Shown: positions 39,459 through 48,377 of the stretch, piece by piece | Numbering within the stretch: the stretch's first letter is position 1 | How the letters are laid out: the number at the start of each line of letters is the position of its first letter | Assembly: GCA_963736975.1 (NCBI GenBank) | Contig: CAVTQY010000001.1 | Span: 682,001-746,000 of the forward strand | Length of the DNA: 64,000 bases | From: CAVTQY01 sp963736975 | Lineage (GTDB): Bacteria > Pseudomonadota > Alphaproteobacteria > Acetobacterales > Acetobacteraceae | Reading direction: 5' to 3' | Position numbers and translations under genes: made by a program | Notes under the pieces: model-generated | Seen by the model: the letters and a program-made list of their open reading frames with translations, nothing else | What the model was told of the DNA's origin: nothing | Database searches by the model: none

Positions 39459-40172
39459 ATGGGCGTGCTGTTGCCCGCCGCACTATACGATCCGTTGCTC
39501 TCCCCCGCCGCTGCGGCCGACGGCTGTTATGTGCTCGGCCGCATCGCCCAGTCGCTGGACGGCCGCATCGCCACGACCAGTGGCGACTCGCACTGGATCA
39601 GCGGGCACGAGGATATCGTCCACACCCACCGCCTACGCGCCCTGTTCGATGCCGTGATTGTCGGCGCTGGCACGATCCGCGCCGATGACCCGCAACTCAC
39701 CACCCGCGAGGTCCCGGGGTCCTCACCGACCCGCGTCGTGATCGACACCAACCGGCGCCTCGACGACCGCTATCGTATCTTCCATGACGGCCCGCCCACC
39801 CTTCTCCTGTGCGCCCTCGACGCCCCAGGCCCGAATCGGCTCGGCCACGCTCCGGTGATCCGCCTGCCGCGCTTCGGCGAAGGGCTCGATATAGCCTCGG
39901 TCATCGCCGCCTTGGCCACACGTGACCTGCGCCGGATCTATGTCGAAGGCGGCGGCATCACCGTCTCCCGCTTCCTAGCCGCCGGCGCGCTCGACCGCCT
40001 GCACGTCACCATCGCGCCGCTGCTGATCGGCTCCGGCATTCCGGCGTTCACCCTCCCGGCGGCCTCCACTCTATCCGACGGCCTTCGCTTCGACTGGTCC
40101 ATCCACCGTCTCGGCCGCGACCTGCTGGTCGATATCCCGCTGGCCCGCTCCCGCCCCGCCTGCGCCGCATGA
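39459..40172 (+). CDS. RibD C-terminal-type reductase
   Basis: 237 aa. Marks of the RibD reductase / DHFR-like fold: VLGRIAQSLDGRIATTSGDS, ISGHEDIVHTHRLRALFDAV, VGAGTIRADDPQLTTR, and RRIYVEGGGITVSRFLAAG. No deaminase domain is attached. It ends in a four-base overlap with an MDR dehydrogenase and stands first in a four-gene unit that includes a pterin-synthase-like protein. Likely an NADPH-dependent reduction of a pyrimidine or pterin ring compound; the true substrate is unknown. Confidence 0.88.
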   Translation: MGVLLPAALYDPLLSPAAAADGCYVLGRIAQSLDGRIATTSGDSHWISGHEDIVHTHRLRALFDAVIVGAGTIRADDPQLTTREVPGSSPTRVVIDTNRRLDDRYRIFHDGPPTLLLCALDAPGPNRLGHAPVIRLPRFGEGLDIASVIAALATRDLRRIYVEGGGITVSRFLAAGALDRLHVTIAPLLIGSGIPAFTLPAASTLSDGLRFDWSIHRLGRDLLVDIPLARSRPACAA

Positions 40173-41134
40173 CCGAGGCCCGCGCGTTCTGGACTGTTGC
40201 CGCCGGCCAGGGCGAGATCCGCACCGAACCCCTCTCCGACCCTCGTTCCGGCGACTGTCTCGTCCGCACTCTCGCAACCGGGATCTCCCGCGGCACCGAG
40301 GCCTTGGTCTTTGCCGGGCGCGTTCCGCCCAGCCAGTACCAGACCATGCGGGCACCGCTGATGGCCGGCGCCTTCCCCTTCCCGGTGAAATACGGTTACA
40401 GCGCTGTCGGCATCACCTCCGAAGGCCGCCGCGTCTTCGTCCTCCACCCGCACCAGGACCGCTTCCTCGCCCCTGAAGCAATGTGCATTCCGGTCCCCGA
40501 CGCGGTCCCGACGCATCGCGCCGTCCTAGCCGCCAACATGGAAACCGCCCTGAACCTTCTATGGGACGCCGTCCCTCTTGCCGGCGAGCGCATCAGCGTC
40601 ATCGGCGCCGGCGTTGTCGGCCTGTCCGCCGCGTCCCTCCTTTCCCGCATCCCCGGCACGAGCGTCACAGTCATCGACACCAACCCCGCCCGTGCCCCGC
40701 TCGCCCGTCACTTCGGCTGCACCTTCGCCGCCCCGGATGCCGCGCCCGCCGAGCAGGACCTTCTCGTCCACGCCTCCGGCACCGAATCCGGCCTGCGCCT
40801 CGCCCTGGCCAGTGCCGCCTTCGAAGCCCGCATTATCGAGGCAAGCTGGTTCGGCGACGCCGCCCCCAATCTTCCCCTCGGCGAGGCCTTTCATTCCCGC
40901 CGCCTCCGCCTCATCGCCAGCCAGGTCGGCTCCGTTGCCGGCCCGATGCGCTATCGCCGCAGCCACGCCGAACGCCTCGCCCTCGCCCTCGAATTGCTGA
41001 CCCCGCCCGACTACGACGCGCTGCTGGAACCGCCGACCCGCTTCGAGGATCTGCCCGCTGCCATGGCGCGCCTGCTTGCCCCGGGCGGGCTCTGTCACGT
41101 CATCACCTACGGAGCCGCGTCATGTACAGCCTGA
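40169..41134 (+). CDS. MDR-family dehydrogenase without catalytic zinc ligands
   Basis: 321 aa. The GroES-like half has TLATGISRGTEALVFAGRVP: the place where zinc-dependent alcohol dehydrogenases have Cys (GICGTD) reads GISRGTE. The Rossmann half has SVIGAGVVGLSAASLL and VIDTNPAR. The SRGTE form is shared with BchC-like dehydrogenases that act on ring-side-chain hydroxyls. It overlaps the reductase by four bases and the next gene by 13, so all three are tightly coupled. Confidence 0.85.
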   Translation: MTEARAFWTVAAGQGEIRTEPLSDPRSGDCLVRTLATGISRGTEALVFAGRVPPSQYQTMRAPLMAGAFPFPVKYGYSAVGITSEGRRVFVLHPHQDRFLAPEAMCIPVPDAVPTHRAVLAANMETALNLLWDAVPLAGERISVIGAGVVGLSAASLLSRIPGTSVTVIDTNPARAPLARHFGCTFAAPDAAPAEQDLLVHASGTESGLRLALASAAFEARIIEASWFGDAAPNLPLGEAFHSRRLRLIASQVGSVAGPMRYRRSHAERLALALELLTPPDYDALLEPPTRFEDLPAAMARLLAPGGLCHVITYGAASCTA

Positions 41135-41538
41135 CGGTCTGCGACCACGTCATGGTCGCGCACAGCTTCCAGGGCGCCGCCTTCGGACCCGCCCAGCGCT
41201 TGCACGGGGCCACCTACGCCGTCGAAGCCGAGTTCCGCGCACCCCGCCTCGATCCGCTGCATCTGCTGATCGATATCGGCTTGGCCCGCACCGAGCTGCA
41301 CCGCGTGCTGGAGACGATCGATTACCGCAATCTCGACGAGGTCCCGGCCTTTGCCGGCGTCAACACCACGACCGAATACCTGGCCTTCCATCTCCACGGC
41401 TTGCTCGCGGCCGCCTGTCGCGAGGGCCAACTCGGTGACGGCGGCAAATCCGTCGGCGCTCTGAAGGTTCTGCTGCGCGAGAGCCCCGTCGCCTGGGCTG
41501 CCTTCGAGGGGCCCATCAACCAGCTAACCGCCGGATAG
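41122..41538 (+). CDS. 6-pyruvoyl-tetrahydropterin synthase-like protein with altered active site
   Basis: 138 aa of the PTPS/QueD fold. The first zinc His is in MVAHSF, but the usual HGH reads HGA (RLHGATY), so one zinc ligand is lost. The catalytic Cys four residues before it is Ala (AQRLHG). The rest is well kept: IDYRNLDEVPAFAGVNTTTE with the substrate-binding Glu, then YLAFHLHG. It could be a binding protein, a different enzyme, or a partner subunit. The frame is open upstream, but ATG 41122 gives the family start. Confidence 0.87.
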   Translation: MYSLTVCDHVMVAHSFQGAAFGPAQRLHGATYAVEAEFRAPRLDPLHLLIDIGLARTELHRVLETIDYRNLDEVPAFAGVNTTTEYLAFHLHGLLAAACREGQLGDGGKSVGALKVLLRESPVAWAAFEGPINQLTAG

Positions 41539-41571
41539 TCAGCCGGCTTCCGCCGGTGCAAGCTGCCCGCC

Positions 41572-42609
41572 ATGCATCTCACGTTGATCGTCCCCGGCCC
41601 TTTCGAGACGGTCTCCGGCGGCTACGCCTATGACAGACATATGGTCGCCGGCCTGCGCGCCGCCGGCCACACGGTCAACCTCATCGAACTCCCCGGCGCC
41701 CACCCAGTCACCGACGAAACCGCCCGCAGCGCCGCCCGCGGCGCCTGGGGCTCGCTCCCGCGCGACACCCTGCCGGTGATAGACGGCTTGGCCGTGCCCG
41801 CTTTCGCCGGCCAGGGCGATGCGCTCGCCGCCCGCACCGCCATCGCGCTGATCCACCACCCCACCGCGCTCGAGACGGGGTTCGGCGAGAGCGACCGCGC
41901 CACACTGCGCAACACCGAGCTTCGCCTGCTCCCCCGCTTCGCCCGCGTCGTCGTCACCAGCGAACCGACCGCCGAGCGCCTCACCGCGGATTTCGGTGTC
42001 GATGCCGGCCGCATTCGGGTCGTCGTGCCCGGCACCGACGATGCGCCCCGCAGCGAAGGCTCCGGCGGCCCGGGCTGCGCCATCCTCTCGGTCGGCGCTC
42101 TCGTCCCCCGCAAGGGCCATGACCTGCTGATCCGTGCCCTCGCCCGCCTGTTCGACCTCGACTGGCGCCTTACCATCGTTGGCACGCCCGATCGGGACCC
42201 GCAGCACGCCCGGGCCCTCGCCGCCCTGATCGAGGAGCTCAGTCTCGCAAAAAAAATACACCTGGCCGGCGAAGTCGATGACGCCACCCTCGATTCGCTC
42301 TGGCGCGCCGCCGACCTCTTCGCCCTCGCCTCCTATTGGGAAGGCTATGGCATCGCCACCGCCGAGGCCCTCAAGCGCGGCCTCCCGGTCGCCATTACCG
42401 CCGGCGGCTCGGCCGCCGCCATCGTGCCGCCCGAGGCCGGTGTCGTCTGCCCGCCCGGCGATCGCGACCAGCTCTCGAAAGCGCTGCGCCGCCTCATCTT
42501 CGGCACCGAGCTCCGGCACGAAATGGCCGGGATTGCTTGGCAGACAGGCCGCACCCTGCCCTCCTGGGAAACGCAGATCCAGGCTTTCGCTACCGCCCTC
42601 ACCACCTGA
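41572..42609 (+). CDS. Glycosyltransferase family 4
   Basis: 345 aa, GT-B fold. The N-terminal half has LIVPGPFETVSGGYAYDRHM with the donor-side glycine loop. VSGGALVPRKGHD-like (ILSVGALVPRKGHDLLI) opens the C-terminal half, and the E-x7-E-type motif reads SYWEGYGIATAEALKRGLP. It follows the PTPS-like gene by 33 bases on the same strand. No membrane segment is visible. Together with the preceding genes it suggests sugar attachment to a reduced pterin- or pyrimidine-like product (inference). Confidence 0.88.
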   Translation: MHLTLIVPGPFETVSGGYAYDRHMVAGLRAAGHTVNLIELPGAHPVTDETARSAARGAWGSLPRDTLPVIDGLAVPAFAGQGDALAARTAIALIHHPTALETGFGESDRATLRNTELRLLPRFARVVVTSEPTAERLTADFGVDAGRIRVVVPGTDDAPRSEGSGGPGCAILSVGALVPRKGHDLLIRALARLFDLDWRLTIVGTPDRDPQHARALAALIEELSLAKKIHLAGEVDDATLDSLWRAADLFALASYWEGYGIATAEALKRGLPVAITAGGSAAAIVPPEAGVVCPPGDRDQLSKALRRLIFGTELRHEMAGIAWQTGRTLPSWETQIQAFATALTT

Positions 42610-42623
42610 TCCGGGGGAAAACC

Positions 42624-43889
42624 ATGTTGTTGGGCGCCATCGCGGACGACTTCACCGGGGCCACCGACCTCGCCTCCATGTTGGTCCGCAACGGCATGCG
42701 CACGGTCCAACTCATCGGGGTTCCCGCCCCCGACACCCAGACCCCCGATGCCGACGCCGTCGTCGTCGCCCTCAAATCACGCACCGCCCCGGTCGAGCAG
42801 GCCGTCGCAGAAAGCCTCGCCGCACTCTCCTGGCTGCGCGCGAACGAGTGCCGGCAGTTCTTCTTCAAATACTGTTCCACCTTCGACAGCACCGAGCGCG
42901 GCAATATCGGCCCGGTTGCCGACGCGCTGACCGCCGCACTGAACTGCGGCTTCGCCCTCGCCTGTCCTGCCTTCCCGGCCAACGCACGCAGCGTCTATCA
43001 GGGTTACCTGTTCGTCGGCAGCGTGCTGCTCAATGAAAGCGGTATGGAACACCACCCGCTGACGCCGATGAAGGACGCCAACCTCGTGCGTCTGCTCAGC
43101 CGGCAGACGGATGGCACCGTCGGCCTCGTTCCCTATGCGACTGTCCAACAAGGCGCCGCGGCGATCCGCGACGCCATGACCGCGCTCAAGGAACAAGGAC
43201 GGCGTTACGCGATCATCGATGCCGTCCAGGACGAGCATCTGATTGCGATCGGCGAGGCTGCGGCGGAACACGCTCTCATCACCGGGGGCTCCGGGGTTGC
43301 CATGGGGCTGCCAGCAAACTTCCGTCGCGCGAAACTGCTTGCCCAACGCATCGATCCGGGCGCGCTGCCTAGCCGCGAGGGCGCCGCGGCGGTACTCGCC
43401 GGCTCGTGCTCACGAGCAACGCTGGGACAGATCGCCTTCGCCCGCGAGCAGGTTCCGGTGTTGGAACTCGATCCGCTGGCGCATCCTGACGCCGGCGTAC
43501 TCGCCGCGCAGGCATTGGACTGGCTGCCCGGAAAGCTCGGCGCAACCCCCGTCGTGATCGCTGCTTCGGCACCGCCCGCCAAAGTCGCCGCGCTGCAGGA
43601 GAAACTCGGGCGCGATGCCGCCGGCGCGCTCGTGGAACATGCGCTCGCCACTATCGCCGAAGCGCTCTACACCAAAGGCGTTCGCCGCTTGGTCGTCGCC
43701 GGCGGAGAAACAGCGGGTGCAGTCGTGTCGCGGCTCGGTGTGCGCTCGCTCCGCATCGGTAACGAGATCGATCCCGGCGTGCCCTGGACCTACGCCGAGG
43801 GTTCTCGCGAACCTCTGCTTCTCGCGCTGAAGTCGGGCAATTTCGGCGCACGCGACTTCTTCCTCAAAGCCTTCGAGGTGCTGCGATGA
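42624..43889 (+). CDS. otnK: 3-oxo-tetronate kinase (DUF1537 family)
   Basis: 421 aa. The substrate-binding N-terminal half has LGAIADDFTGATDLASMLV and KYCSTFDSTERGNIGP. The nucleotide-binding half has VLAGSCSRATLGQI and RRLVVAGGETAGAVV. It phosphorylates 3-oxo-tetronate at the 4-position before decarboxylation. ATG 42624 has a GGGGGAAA leader and is preferred to the longer frame inside the glycosyltransferase. It overlaps otnC by ATGA. Confidence 0.92.
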   Translation: MLLGAIADDFTGATDLASMLVRNGMRTVQLIGVPAPDTQTPDADAVVVALKSRTAPVEQAVAESLAALSWLRANECRQFFFKYCSTFDSTERGNIGPVADALTAALNCGFALACPAFPANARSVYQGYLFVGSVLLNESGMEHHPLTPMKDANLVRLLSRQTDGTVGLVPYATVQQGAAAIRDAMTALKEQGRRYAIIDAVQDEHLIAIGEAAAEHALITGGSGVAMGLPANFRRAKLLAQRIDPGALPSREGAAAVLAGSCSRATLGQIAFAREQVPVLELDPLAHPDAGVLAAQALDWLPGKLGATPVVIAASAPPAKVAALQEKLGRDAAGALVEHALATIAEALYTKGVRRLVVAGGETAGAVVSRLGVRSLRIGNEIDPGVPWTYAEGSREPLLLALKSGNFGARDFFLKAFEVLR

Positions 43890-44518
43890 CCGAGTCCGAC
43901 ACGCGCCGCCTGCTGGTCGAGCTCGCCGCGAGCCTGTTCGCGCGCGGTTTCTCGGTCGGCAGCGCCGGCAACATCAGCGCAAGACTGGACGACGGCTTTC
44001 TCATCACGCCGACCAACTCTTCGCTTGGCCGGCTGGACCCGTCGCGGCTCGCGCGACTCGACAGCGAGTTTCGCCATGTGGACGGCGACAAACCTTCGAA
44101 GGAGGTCTTCATGCACCGCGCATTCTATCGGGCGCGGGCCGAAGCGGGCGCGGTCGTGCATCTCCATTCGACGATGGCTACTGCCATCGCCTGTTTGCCG
44201 GACGCGAATCCGGACAACCCGATCTCGCCGCTGACGCCCTATTTCGTCATGCGCGTCGGCCGCCGCATGCCCATCGTGCCCTATTATCGCCCCGGAGATC
44301 CGGCAATGGAGCCGGCGATCCACGAAGCCGCAAGCGATGCACGCGCGATACTGCTCGCCAATCATGGCCCCGTGGTTTCCGGCAAAACGCTGACGGACGC
44401 CGTCTATGCCGCCGAGGAACTGGAGGAAGCGGCCAAGCTGTTCCTGCTGCTGCGTGGCACATCGCCGCGTTTGCTGACCGCCGGACAGGTCGAGGATCTG
44501 CTGACCACGTTCGGATAA
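43886..44518 (+). CDS. otnC: 3-oxo-tetronate 4-phosphate decarboxylase (class II aldolase fold)
   Basis: 210 aa. Marks are SAGNISARLDDGFLITPTNS, the acidic residue in KEVFMHRAFY, the zinc ligands in VVHLHSTMAT, and LLANHGPVVSG. It works after OtnK and yields dihydroxyacetone phosphate. The tetronate dehydrogenase and isomerase that normally accompany this pair are not in the window, so the pathway entry must be encoded elsewhere. Confidence 0.92.
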   Translation: MTESDTRRLLVELAASLFARGFSVGSAGNISARLDDGFLITPTNSSLGRLDPSRLARLDSEFRHVDGDKPSKEVFMHRAFYRARAEAGAVVHLHSTMATAIACLPDANPDNPISPLTPYFVMRVGRRMPIVPYYRPGDPAMEPAIHEAASDARAILLANHGPVVSGKTLTDAVYAAEELEEAAKLFLLLRGTSPRLLTAGQVEDLLTTFG

Positions 44519-44522
44519 AAGA

Positions 44523-44545
44523 AAGGGCGCCATTCCGGCGCCCTT
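44523..44545 (-). terminator. Rho-independent terminator of the H1-like gene
   Basis: AAGGGCGCC / GGCGCCCTT with a five-base loop. On the minus strand the stem is followed by TTTCTTTTAT, a good T-tract. It begins 24 bases after the H1-like stop and four bases after the otnC stop, and may act on both strands. Confidence 0.85.
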
Positions 44546-44569
44546 CCCCTTACGTGTCCGGCGATACCG

Positions 44570-44980
44570 CTAGGTCGATTGATCGGTCGACGCGCCCTCA
44601 TCCATGCCCATGTCGTCGGGCATTGGTGCTGCCGCCTTGCGCCGGCGCGTGGCTGTTTTGCGCGGCGACGATGCGCGTTTGGCGGCGGTCTTGCGCCCGG
44701 CGGTTTTCCGCGCGGTCGTTTTGCGTCCGGCTGTCTTGCGTCCAGCCGTCTTCTTCGCCGCGGTCTTGCGACCCGTGGTCTTACGACCGGCAGCCTTTTT
44801 CGCCGTCGTCTTGCGCCCGGCGGTCTTCGCGCCGGCTTTACGCGTACCGGTCTTGCGCGTGCCGGTCTTCTTCGCCGCGGTCTTGCGTGCACCCGTCTTG
44901 CGGCCGGTCGTCTTGCGGGTGCTCGCGCGCATCGCCATCGGCTGTGCGCGGGTCTTTTCGGTGCTTTCCTCGGTGCTCAC
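44570..44980 (-). CDS. Histone H1-like Lys/Ala/Thr-rich protein
   Basis: 136 aa. Residues 20-115 are a run of short repeats such as GRKTAAKKT, GTRKTGTRK and AGRKTTARKT, very basic, with an acidic tail (DDMGMDEGAS). It resembles eukaryotic H1 tails and bacterial H1-like nucleoid proteins. GTG 44980 follows AAGGAG by eight bases, which decides the start over longer frames. The underlying DNA is repetitive. Likely a DNA-compacting or scaffold protein; it has no enzymatic domain. Confidence 0.82.
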   Translation of the reverse strand: MSTEESTEKTRAQPMAMRASTRKTTGRKTGARKTAAKKTGTRKTGTRKAGAKTAGRKTTAKKAAGRKTTGRKTAAKKTAGRKTAGRKTTARKTAGRKTAAKRASSPRKTATRRRKAAAPMPDDMGMDEGASTDQST

Positions 44981-45519
44981 CTGAGGGGACTCCTTTTGCT
45001 GTTGTGTTGGAGGTCGCGCGGTGCGTCGAACGGCCCGGGGCGCCACGTCCCCCGCGACCTGCTCCGCAGCGTGCCCACCCGCGCAGCGATATCGCGCGGA
45101 CGAGCCAGTCCGATCGGGCCGGCGACCGGATCGGCCGCGCACCCAACGCCGGAAGGCTGCATGCCTTCGCGGCGAAGCGGCTGGCCGACGTATCCGGCGT
45201 GGGGCGACGTGTTCCCCTCGCGCCACTGCCGCACGCGTCCACCAACGCCGCAGGCCGACAAAACACGCACATATTGTGCGCTGCCCGACCGGCTCTGCAT
45301 CGTCTGGACGAGGCTGCGGTCCATGGACCGTCCTTCCGTTGTTTCATGCCGGCGCCGACTGGACGCGTTCGTCGCGCGAATCGCGCGCATGCATGACGAC
45401 TCCGCTATCCGCGTCTCGCATCAGCGTGTCAACAAAAAGCAACCGTTTCGTGCCGTGTCCGTCGAAAAAATCGACGTGCGTGCCCCGGGCGGCACCCGCA
45501 GCACCACTTCGCGGAGTCG
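44981..45519. other. Gene-free interval of about 540 bases
   Basis: Between the start of the H1-like gene and the prpC terminator. Open frames are present on both strands because of the high GC, but none has a recognisable domain or start signal. The leader of the H1-like gene must lie here. No tRNA, repeat or riboswitch pattern was noticed. Confidence 0.5.
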
Positions 45520-45549
45520 AAAACCGCCGCGGCATCGCTGCCGCGGCGG
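45520..45549 (-). terminator. Rho-independent terminator of prpC
   Basis: Stem CCGCCGCGGCA (45524-45534) / TGCCGCGGCGG (45539-45549) with loop TCGC. On the minus strand it is followed by TTTTC. It starts 35 bases after the prpC stop. Confidence 0.88.
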
Positions 45550-45583
45550 TCCTCGGTTGTGCCGTGCTGCGACGCGAAGAGCG

Positions 45584-46747
45584 TTATCGCCGGTCCTTCA
45601 GCGGCACGAAGCGCAAGTCTTCCGGCCCGGTATAGTTCGCGGTCGGACGAATGATTTTCCCGTCGATCCGCTGTTCGATCACATGCGAGCTCCACCCGGA
45701 GGTGCGCGAGATGACAAAAAGCGGCGTGAACATCGCGGTCGGCACCCCAAGCATGTGATAGCTGACCGCACTGAACCAATCGAGATTGGCGAACATACCC
45801 TTCGCATCCGCCATCACCGCCTCGATCCGGTCGGCAATGTCGAACAGCTTCATCGACCCGGCATCCCGCGATAGTCGCCGCGCCACTTCCTTGATGACCT
45901 TGTTGCGCGGATCGGCAACCGTATAGACCGGATGGCCGAAGCCGATGACCACCTCGCGGGCGCCCACGCGCTTGCGGATATCAGCCTCCGCCTCGTCCGG
46001 CGTGTCGTACCGGCTCTGAATTTCGAACGCTACTTCGTTCGCCCCGCCATGCTTCGGGCCGCGCAGCGCACCAATTCCAGCCGCAATCGCCGAATACATG
46101 TCCGATCCGGTGCCAGCCACCACGCGGCAGGCGAAGGTGGATGCGTTGAACTCGTGCTCGGCATAGAGAATGAGAGAGGTATGCATCGCCCGCACCCAGG
46201 CCGGGGATGGCGGCCGCCCATGCAGCAGATGCAGGAAGTGCCCGCCGATCGAGTCGTCTTCGGTCTCGAGTTCGATCACCCGGCCGTTATGGGCGAAGTG
46301 GAACCAATAGAGCAGCATCGAGCCCAGCGAGGCCATCAGACGGTCGGCGATCTCACGCGCGCCGGCCTGGTTGTGGTCGTCTTTCTCCGGCAGCACGCAG
46401 CCGAGCGCGGAAACGCCGGTGCGCATCACGTCCATCGGATGCGCACCGGCCGGCAACATCTCCAGCACCTCCTTCACCGCAGCCGGCAATCCACGCAGGC
46501 TGCGAAGCTTTGCTTTGTAGGCCCGCAGCTCCGCCTCGTTGGGCAAAGTGCCGTGCACCAGCAGGTGGGCGACCTCCTCGAATTCCGCCGCCTCGGCGAT
46601 GTCCAGGATGTCGTAGCCGCGGTAATGAAGGTCGTTGCCGGTGCGACCGACGGTGCAGAGGGCGGTGTTGCCGGCCGGAACGCCGGATAAGGCGACGGAT
46701 TTCTTCGGCCGGTTGGCACCTGTCGCGGCCGCCTGTGCTTCGCTCAT
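45584..46747 (-). CDS. prpC: 2-methylcitrate synthase
   Basis: 387 aa. It joins propionyl-CoA and oxaloacetate. Active-site marks: RGPKHGGANE (His), GFGHPVYTVADPRN (His) and DWFSAVSYHMLGVP (Asp). The N-terminal VALSGVPAGNTALCTVG and LHYRGYDI are typical of the PrpC/short citrate synthase group. The adjacent prpD confirms 2-methylcitrate rather than citrate. It starts 17 bases after the prpD stop. Confidence 0.94.
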   Translation of the reverse strand: MSEAQAAATGANRPKKSVALSGVPAGNTALCTVGRTGNDLHYRGYDILDIAEAAEFEEVAHLLVHGTLPNEAELRAYKAKLRSLRGLPAAVKEVLEMLPAGAHPMDVMRTGVSALGCVLPEKDDHNQAGAREIADRLMASLGSMLLYWFHFAHNGRVIELETEDDSIGGHFLHLLHGRPPSPAWVRAMHTSLILYAEHEFNASTFACRVVAGTGSDMYSAIAAGIGALRGPKHGGANEVAFEIQSRYDTPDEAEADIRKRVGAREVVIGFGHPVYTVADPRNKVIKEVARRLSRDAGSMKLFDIADRIEAVMADAKGMFANLDWFSAVSYHMLGVPTAMFTPLFVISRTSGWSSHVIEQRIDGKIIRPTANYTGPEDLRFVPLKDRR

Positions 46748-46764
46748 GACTGGCTCTCCTCGTC

Positions 46765-48264
46765 CTAGAAAATACCGGGCTTGCCCTCGGCAAGTTGTCC
46801 GGCCGGCAGGGCTACATTGATCTGATCCAGCTCGCCGGCCGCGAGCCGCGGCAAATTCTGCACCGCCTCCAGAAACCGATTACCCCCGCGGGCGGATATG
46901 ATGCCGTCGGTCAGCTCCTGGAATTTCCTTATGTAGTCCTCGCGCGCGAACGGCTTGGCGCCGTTCGGGTGCGCGTTGGCTACCGCCAGCTCATCCTCAA
47001 TCCGGCTGCCGTCCTGCAGGATCACCTCGACGCGGCCGCCAAACGCCATCTGGTCCGGATCATTAGCGTGATAACGCCTCGTCCAGGCGGGATCCTCGCG
47101 CGTCTCGATCTTGTGCCAGAGCCGCACCGTATCGGGCCGAGCCGCGCGTCGCCGCGCATAACTGTCCACATGGTGCCAGCGCCCGTCCTGCAGGGCGACC
47201 GCGAAGATGTACATGATCGAATGATCGAGTGTTTCCCGGCTCGCCTTAGGATCCATCTTCTGCGGGTCGTTCGCGCCCGTGCCGATCACGCTATGGGTGT
47301 GATGGCTGGTATGAATGACGATCTTCTCGATCCGCTCCAGCTCGGGGATCTGTTCGCGCATCCGGAACGCAAGATCGATCAGCGCCTGAGACTGGTATTC
47401 GGCGCTATGTTCCTTCGTGAAACTCGCCAGGATGGCGCGCTTGGCCTCCCCCGGCTCCGGCAGCGGCACCTGGTACACCGCATCCGGGCCGTCGAGCATC
47501 CACGCAATCACGCTGTCCTCGCCTTCATAGATCGGGCTCGGCGCACCTTCCCCACGCATGCAGCGATCCACTGCTTCCACGGCGAGCTTGCCGGCATGCG
47601 CCGGCGCATAGGCCTTCCACGAACTGATCTCGCCTTTGCGCGACTGGCGTGTGGTGAAGCTGACATGCACCGCCTGCTGCACCGCTTGGTAGATGGTCTC
47701 GACAGGCAACCGCAGCAGCGTGCCGATGCCGGCGGCCTGCGCCGGGCAAAGATGGGCGATGTGGTCGATCTTATGTTCATGCAGGCAAATCGCCCGCACG
47801 AGGTCGATCTGAATCTCGTAGCCGGTCGCAATGCCGCGGATCAGGTCGCGCCCGGAGCGTTCCATCGCCTGCGCAACGGCCAGGATCGGCGGGATGTTGT
47901 CGCCGGGGTGGGAGTAATCCGCGGCGAGAAACGTGTCGTGCATATCCAGTTCGCGCACCGCCGTGCCGTTCGCCCAGGCCGCCCATTCAGGGCTGACGCG
48001 ACGGTTCGCCGACACGCCGAAGACGCTTGCGCCATCACGGCGCTTGTGTCCCAGCGCGGCGTCGCGGGCAGACACGACCGGATGGCGGTTGATCGCGGCG
48101 ATCGCAACGGCCGCATTGTCGATGATCCGGTTGACGATCATCGCCGCGACCTCGTTCTCGACCGGAACCTTATCCGCGGCAACTGCGGCGATCTTCCAGG
48201 CGAGTTGCTCCTCCCGGGGGAGCGCCGCCTTGGACGGGTACACTCGGACCTCGTGTTGGCGCAT
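46765..48264 (-). CDS. prpD: 2-methylcitrate dehydratase
   Basis: 499 aa, MmgE/PrpD fold. Marks are HDTFLAADYSHPGDNIPPIL, YEIQIDLVRAICLHEHKIDH, STTRQSRKGEISSWKAYAP-like and DHSIMYIFAVALQDG. ATG 48264 is preceded by GGGGAGGATAC and is preferred to the longer frame. It dehydrates 2-methylcitrate in propionate breakdown. prpB (2-methylisocitrate lyase) is not beside it. Confidence 0.94.
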   Translation of the reverse strand: MRQHEVRVYPSKAALPREEQLAWKIAAVAADKVPVENEVAAMIVNRIIDNAAVAIAAINRHPVVSARDAALGHKRRDGASVFGVSANRRVSPEWAAWANGTAVRELDMHDTFLAADYSHPGDNIPPILAVAQAMERSGRDLIRGIATGYEIQIDLVRAICLHEHKIDHIAHLCPAQAAGIGTLLRLPVETIYQAVQQAVHVSFTTRQSRKGEISSWKAYAPAHAGKLAVEAVDRCMRGEGAPSPIYEGEDSVIAWMLDGPDAVYQVPLPEPGEAKRAILASFTKEHSAEYQSQALIDLAFRMREQIPELERIEKIVIHTSHHTHSVIGTGANDPQKMDPKASRETLDHSIMYIFAVALQDGRWHHVDSYARRRAARPDTVRLWHKIETREDPAWTRRYHANDPDQMAFGGRVEVILQDGSRIEDELAVANAHPNGAKPFAREDYIRKFQELTDGIISARGGNRFLEAVQNLPRLAAGELDQINVALPAGQLAEGKPGIF

Positions 48265-48377
48265 CGTATCCTCCCCGATGGACGTGCGAATGCGGCCTTC
48301 GTAAGGTCGCGTCCGGGTATCGGCAAGCAGGCCGCCTGGACGGCAACCGCGCCATCGCAGCAGGGATACATATATAA

